Assembly (NCBI GenBank): GCA_011048855.1
Contig: DSCZ01000533.1
Coordinates: forward strand, 1-5,070
DNA from: Desulfobacteraceae bacterium
GTDB taxonomy: Bacteria > Desulfobacterota > DSM-4660 > Desulfatiglandales > Desulfatiglandaceae
Reading direction: 5' to 3'
Length of the DNA: 5,070 bases
Position numbers and translations under genes: made by a program. Positions within the stretch are counted from its first letter, which is position 1; each line of letters opens with the position of its first letter. Shown here piece after piece: positions 4,971 to 5,070 of the stretch. Below the pieces are notes generated by a model that saw only the letters and a program-made list of their open reading frames with translations, was not told the origin of the DNA and searched no databases.

Positions 4971-5070
4971 TCACGCCGCGATGCGCATCAGGGCCGCGGC
5001 GATAGAATTTATCAGGGATTTGTGTTGATGAGAGCAAATAGTACTAAAATCCTTGCTCATTACTGCCTCG
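4971..5070 (-). CDS. Possible C-terminal end of a minus-strand gene cut by the window edge
   Basis: On the minus strand, a frame open from the right edge runs 32 complete codons to TGA at 4973-4971, ending SINSIAAALMRIAA-like (exactly LINSIAAALMRIAA). It may be the tail of a gene starting beyond 5070. Alternatively its internal ATG at 5060 could start a 29-residue peptide, but no good ribosome binding site precedes that ATG. The last ten codons have the GC-rich third positions of the neighbouring genes. No family is recognised and chance cannot be excluded. Confidence 0.25.
   Translation of the reverse strand, partial: EAVMSKDFSTICSHQHKSLINSIAAALMRIAA

Larger units (their letters stand above)
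4729..5070. other. Intergenic region with little coding potential
   Basis: This 342-bp stretch upstream of the SprT/DUF2786 gene holds a possible promoter near the gene, a tandem GAATAATCC pair (4792-4800 and 4803-4811), and a diverged inverted repeat at 4841-4902. A small hairpin follows at 4955-4967 (GTTTC, ACG, GAAAC), without a T-run. The last 100 bp may be the end of a minus-strand gene. No RNA gene is recognised. Confidence 0.5.

Overview
The window looks like a stretch of chromosome from an anaerobic or facultative environmental bacterium. The style of its genes (an IclR regulator, a lambda-crystallin-type hydroxyacyl dehydrogenase, a cysteine-containing nitronate monooxygenase-like protein, and a SprT-like/DUF2786 protein) together with moderate GC content and AT-rich promoters would suit Desulfobacterota/deltaproteobacteria. 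This is inference from gene style only; there is no rRNA or other marker gene. I see no tRNA, CRISPR array or complete mobile element.

Layout, left to right. (1) 42-806, + strand: IclR-family transcription factor. (2) 807-946: AT-rich control region with a good sigma70-type promoter (CTGACA, 18 bp, TATAAT with extended -10) and two TTAANTTAA sites lying on it. (3) 947-1894, + strand: 3-hydroxyacyl-CoA dehydrogenase-family NAD-dependent oxidoreductase. (4) 1927-3399, - strand, convergent with it: FMN-dependent nitronate monooxygenase/2-nitropropane dioxygenase-family protein with a four-cysteine cluster and an unusual C-terminal tail of 14-15-residue helical repeats. (5) 3400-3579: control region of that gene, with a predicted minus-strand promoter, another TTAANTTAA palindrome at the predicted start site, and a perfect 14-bp palindrome next to the ribosome binding site. 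(6) 3580-4728, - strand: two-domain protein with a SprT-like zinc metalloprotease domain followed by DUF2786. (7) 4729-5070: mostly non-coding, with a possible promoter, a diverged inverted repeat, and possibly the tail of a minus-strand gene entering from the right edge.

How the genes may work together: the IclR gene sits directly upstream of the dehydrogenase. The dehydrogenase and nitronate monooxygenase-like promoters share an 11-bp identical string (TTAATTTAATG) and the same odd-centred palindrome core at or near the predicted start sites. The simplest hypothesis is a small local regulon in which the IclR protein controls a hydroxyacyl or hydroxy-acid dehydrogenase and a flavin oxidoreductase acting on related substrates. 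The substrate cannot be read from the sequence. The SprT/DUF2786 gene seems unrelated in function and has its own promoter. The points most worth a second look are the shared operator-like sites and the repeat tail of the nitronate monooxygenase-like protein.
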